From Spisula solida (lineage: Eukaryota; Mollusca; Bivalvia; Venerida; Mactridae), in assembly GCA_947247005.1 (NCBI GenBank), contig OX365956.1, forward strand, positions 8,700,089-8,764,088: a stretch of 64,000 bases of DNA, read 5' to 3'. The position numbers and the translations under genes are program-made. Below are positions 61,068 through 64,000 of this stretch, piece by piece. Position 1 is the stretch's first letter. Every line of letters begins with the position of its first letter. A model generated the notes under the pieces. It was not told the origin of the DNA and made no database searches. It worked only from the letters and a program-made list of their open reading frames with translations.

Positions 61068-62820
61068 GGACATAGCGGACCATGGAACAGAGCGGACCGG
61101 ACAGAGCGGACCGTGTTTTGGGACAAAGCGGACCATGATTTGGATCGAAGCCGACCATGTGTTGGGACAGAGCGGACCATGTTATATAATGTTGTAAATG
61201 AATTTATGTGTGCAATAAAATCAAATACATACATTTAAATACATGTTATACTAGTTATAAAGTATCCATACATGAGTATGACTATTATATAAAAGAACAA
61301 CAAATATTACACTAAAACACCATTTTGTTTGTGTTTTTCACAACTATTTGTATTATAAGTGCAATAATTATCTCGGACTAATTATAGTGCATGTGTCAAC
61401 ACTATTTAATTGATTGGCGTATATGTGCTGACTCAATTTAGGTTATGAATATATTTGAATTTTTGGTACTGTCCATCGTCTGCTTTTCATTCCATAAAGA
61501 AGTCAAGCTCAACTGTCTATGTGATTGTATTATCATGCTATACATTTGTATATTTATTATTCGTTGTCAATCCGCTGTCTGTGTGTGAGTGCGTATATAT
61601 ATGCGAACTATTTTAAATGTTAAATTCTTAATAATACCTCTCAGTTTAGGTTATGTATATATTTGAATGTTTGGCAATTTTCATCCTCTGCTTTTCATTC
61701 CATTTAGGATATGTATATATATACAATGTTTCTGGCTCATCTGCATATCTTAATGATCTTAATGTCTGGAGGCTGTATAATACGCATACGTATGTTTTAT
61801 GCACGTCGTATTTATGTTTATCTGGATGCTGATTAATACACTGTTATTTAAATGTTCATTAAATGTAGCTTTTCTGTGTTGATTTAATTAACATAAGACT
61901 CACCAGGTTGTAAAATACCCCTCAATAAATCTGTTCCATACTATATTATTTGATGCATCTTTGTTAGCTATGTCTATACCGTTGGTGAATTCGCTAACCC
62001 TGCCTGTTTCCGTCTGTTTAGTTAAACAAATCACTTTCTCTTAAATGTAAAAATGCTAAAAGGAGCATTTCACCGACGATATACTAATGTGATTTTAATA
62101 TGTTAATGTTATTCATGTAGATTTAGAAATAAATGTTAAAGAATATTTCTGTGTTCTTGTTGCTTATCTTATATTCAGTACGCGACATCTTGACTCCTCT
62201 GGTACGTGGGTTTGACTCACACAAGTCACGATAAAAATAATATGCAAATAATTACACGTGGTCAACCATCTATGCAGTGTGCACTTGAATGACAACCGAT
62301 CCCAAACTAACGCAAATGCCCTGTAAATTGGGAATCTCCTTACCTGCACACATATTAATTTATTAATTTGAGTCTCATCTTTGCAGAACTGATATAAAAT
62401 ACAGATGCATAAGTTTCAACTTCATTACAGAAGGGAAATTTACGATCAGATACAGATTTCATTCTCACATACATCAATTATTTATTTAATTATATATACA
62501 GTAATGGCGATAATTGTGGTTATAATTGCCGTTCAAACTTGTTCAGGAATAGTTGTGAAAAATACGAACACACGGGTGGCACTCGCTTGACATTTCATAT
62601 TTTACTAGTTTTGTCTACTTTATACTCTTTATCAATCATATAATATAATTATTATGGTATGTACTTCATATTTGTATACATAATTTATTCCATGGCACAA
62701 CATTTAATCATAATATTATAGCATGGTCCGCTCTGTCCCAACACATGGTCCGCTTCGATCCAAATCATGGTCCGCTTTGTCCCAAACACGGTCCGCTCTG
62801 TCCCATGGTCCGCTCTGTCC
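61068..62820. mobile_element. 1.75-kb transposon with TIRs made of minirepeats
   Basis: The ends are inverted repeats of about 120 bp (61068-61192 and 62700-62820). Each is built of 'gggacagagcggaccatg'-type units in the same order, including one variant 'ggatcgaag(c)ggaccatg'. The left arm has one extra partial unit. TGC flanks both sides (61065-61067 and 62821-62823), a possible 3-bp TSD. The AT-rich interior has no transposase and contains a ~60-bp direct duplication ('ttaggttatg..atatttgaat' at 61438 and 61647). The superfamily is unassigned. Confidence 0.8.
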
Positions 62821-62823
62821 TGC

Positions 62824-64000
62824 TACCAATTATTTAACCTACATTTTGTACCTACCTACCCATTCTAAATCTGCTTGATTCAGGAAGGGGAAACAAAAAA
62901 TATTCTAAGTTCGGCCTAGTAGGTTATATCTACATACTATATATTATGTGTGTGAACATGTATTGGCATAATGTTTACTGGTCACAGGGGGTGGCCATTT
63001 TCTAATCATGTGACTGAAAATAGTTCAATATGACGCCTTGTTATGTCAGAAGTCTCTTGCAATGCATAAAGGCCAAGGTGATCAGAATGTACAAAAAATC
63101 TGACTATTAATCGAGTTTTAACTTGACAGGAAGCTTTATATACTAGTCTGGCAATATTTGCCAAACTACCGACTACTTACATTATCCCAACTAGATTTCA
63201 ACGTCATCGGATATTTTTATAACTCTATAGTATGCCATATTATAACAGGTATTTGCCTATATTGGTAGTTTATTATAACCTTTATTATAAGGTAGATGCC
63301 TAATGCGTAGAAAAAGAATGACGGTTCTCTAGCCAATGCACGTAGCGTTTGCTAGTAGTCCTCTGACGGACGACTAAATTATTTCGCTGTCTAGTCGTCC
63401 GGTAGTTCTGGATACCATAACTAAATGGTCTTTTATTTACACTGACGTGTCGGCCTTTTAGTTATGGAATTACCCTCTTCAATAATCAACTGTTTAAGCT
63501 TGACGCCTAAAATGCATGTTCATTGTTCAAAAATCGCCCCAAAACTATAATTTACGTATAAATGTAATATTTTTCAAGTGTTTTGTCTTAAAACAGTCAA
63601 TGTAACACCTACTTATAATCATATATTGCTTAAAGTTTATTTACTTCCGTGTTTGATCAGCTTCCGCGGCCATTTTGAATAATTAATTTATTTAGGTGCG
63701 TGCGAGAGCCGTTTTCGAAAAATCTGTTATTTCATGAAACATGGTCGAAAACGTCTTAAAATTAAATAAAACCTTTAGATATACCTTTACATAAGAAACA
63801 AACACGTTATTTTTGCTATAAATCATGTAACTCCCATTTACACAAATAAATATTGCAATTTACGCAGCCGACAATCAAAACATTGATCACGTGGTTCGTT
63901 TCGGAACACTTTTGTTATTATCGCATTCAAATGAATGGCGATCGTAAACGAAAACATTGAAATTGGACAGGTTTGAAACAATCGACGGAATTGATGGTAT
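62824..64000. other. intergenic to window end
   Basis: Apart from the dispersed repeat at 62977-63091 I see no gene or repeat. Confidence 0.45.
62977..63091 (-). repeat. dispersed repeat partner of 25499-25611
   Basis: Inverse, diverged copy with 'ggccattttctaatcatgtg' and 'tgacgccttgttatgtcaga'. Confidence 0.7.

Overview
The window is eukaryotic nuclear DNA, AT-rich and gene-poor. It carries spliced BTB/BACK genes, a C2H2 zinc-finger gene, and many transposon and satellite repeats. The abundant CAAGAGGGCC...GGTGAGCTAA repeats and the BTB paralogues suggest a mollusc, most likely a bivalve. That assignment is an inference from repeat style, not from a marker gene.

Three protein-coding loci can be supported. 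(1) A two-exon BTB-BACK gene lies on the minus strand (12526-12156 and 11425-10258; 512 aa). (2) Its paralogue lies on the plus strand (50187-51877 and 53365-54490; 938 aa). It has the same intron position and phase, but its N-terminus carries about 20 tandem 23-residue units absent from the first paralogue, which keeps a single related unit at the same place. The two are divergently oriented, about 38 kb apart. (3) A single-exon minus-strand gene (60137-58713, 474 aa) encodes about 15 C2H2 zinc fingers. The BTB proteins resemble substrate adaptors of CUL3 ubiquitin ligases and the finger protein resembles a DNA-binding regulator. Nothing in the sequence links the two activities.

Layout. 1-2.05 kb: no feature. 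2.05-5.4 kb: a degenerate ~100-bp tandem repeat region inside a 1.1-kb block that is directly duplicated. 6.0-8.0 kb: a foldback element, then repeat block A. 9.0-9.65 kb: an internally deleted mariner relic with TA target duplications. 10.2-12.5 kb: BTB gene 1. 12.8-13.0 kb: a tRNA-derived SINE. 13.2-15.3 kb: a 20-bp satellite of about 102 copies. 17.1-17.9 kb: two MITEs. 18.2-25.3 kb: two head-to-tail copies of a 3.5-kb TIR element sharing CAG at all three junctions. 25.7-26.6 kb: a 44-50-bp tandem array. 27.6-31.6 kb: nested inverted repeats, foldbacks and a mariner relic. 31.8-32.85 kb: a short CAAGAGG element followed by a ~160-bp tandem array. 36.5-36.8 kb: a Tc1-type transposase pseudogene. 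38.4-45.5 kb: a large inverted-repeat composite holding a second copy of block A, into which a 1.57-kb Helitron-like repeat and a 3.2-kb element with 8-bp TSD have inserted. 45.5-46.4 kb: a foldback. 50.2-54.5 kb: BTB gene 2. 56-58.5 kb: a 249-bp satellite with a MITE inside it. 58.7-60.2 kb: the zinc-finger gene. 60.3-60.8 kb: another CAAGAGGG element. 61.1-62.8 kb: an element whose TIRs are made of short minirepeats.

The most informative features are the in-frame 69-bp expansion in BTB gene 2 and several transposon insertions whose exact boundaries can be read because an empty copy of the target is also present in the window.
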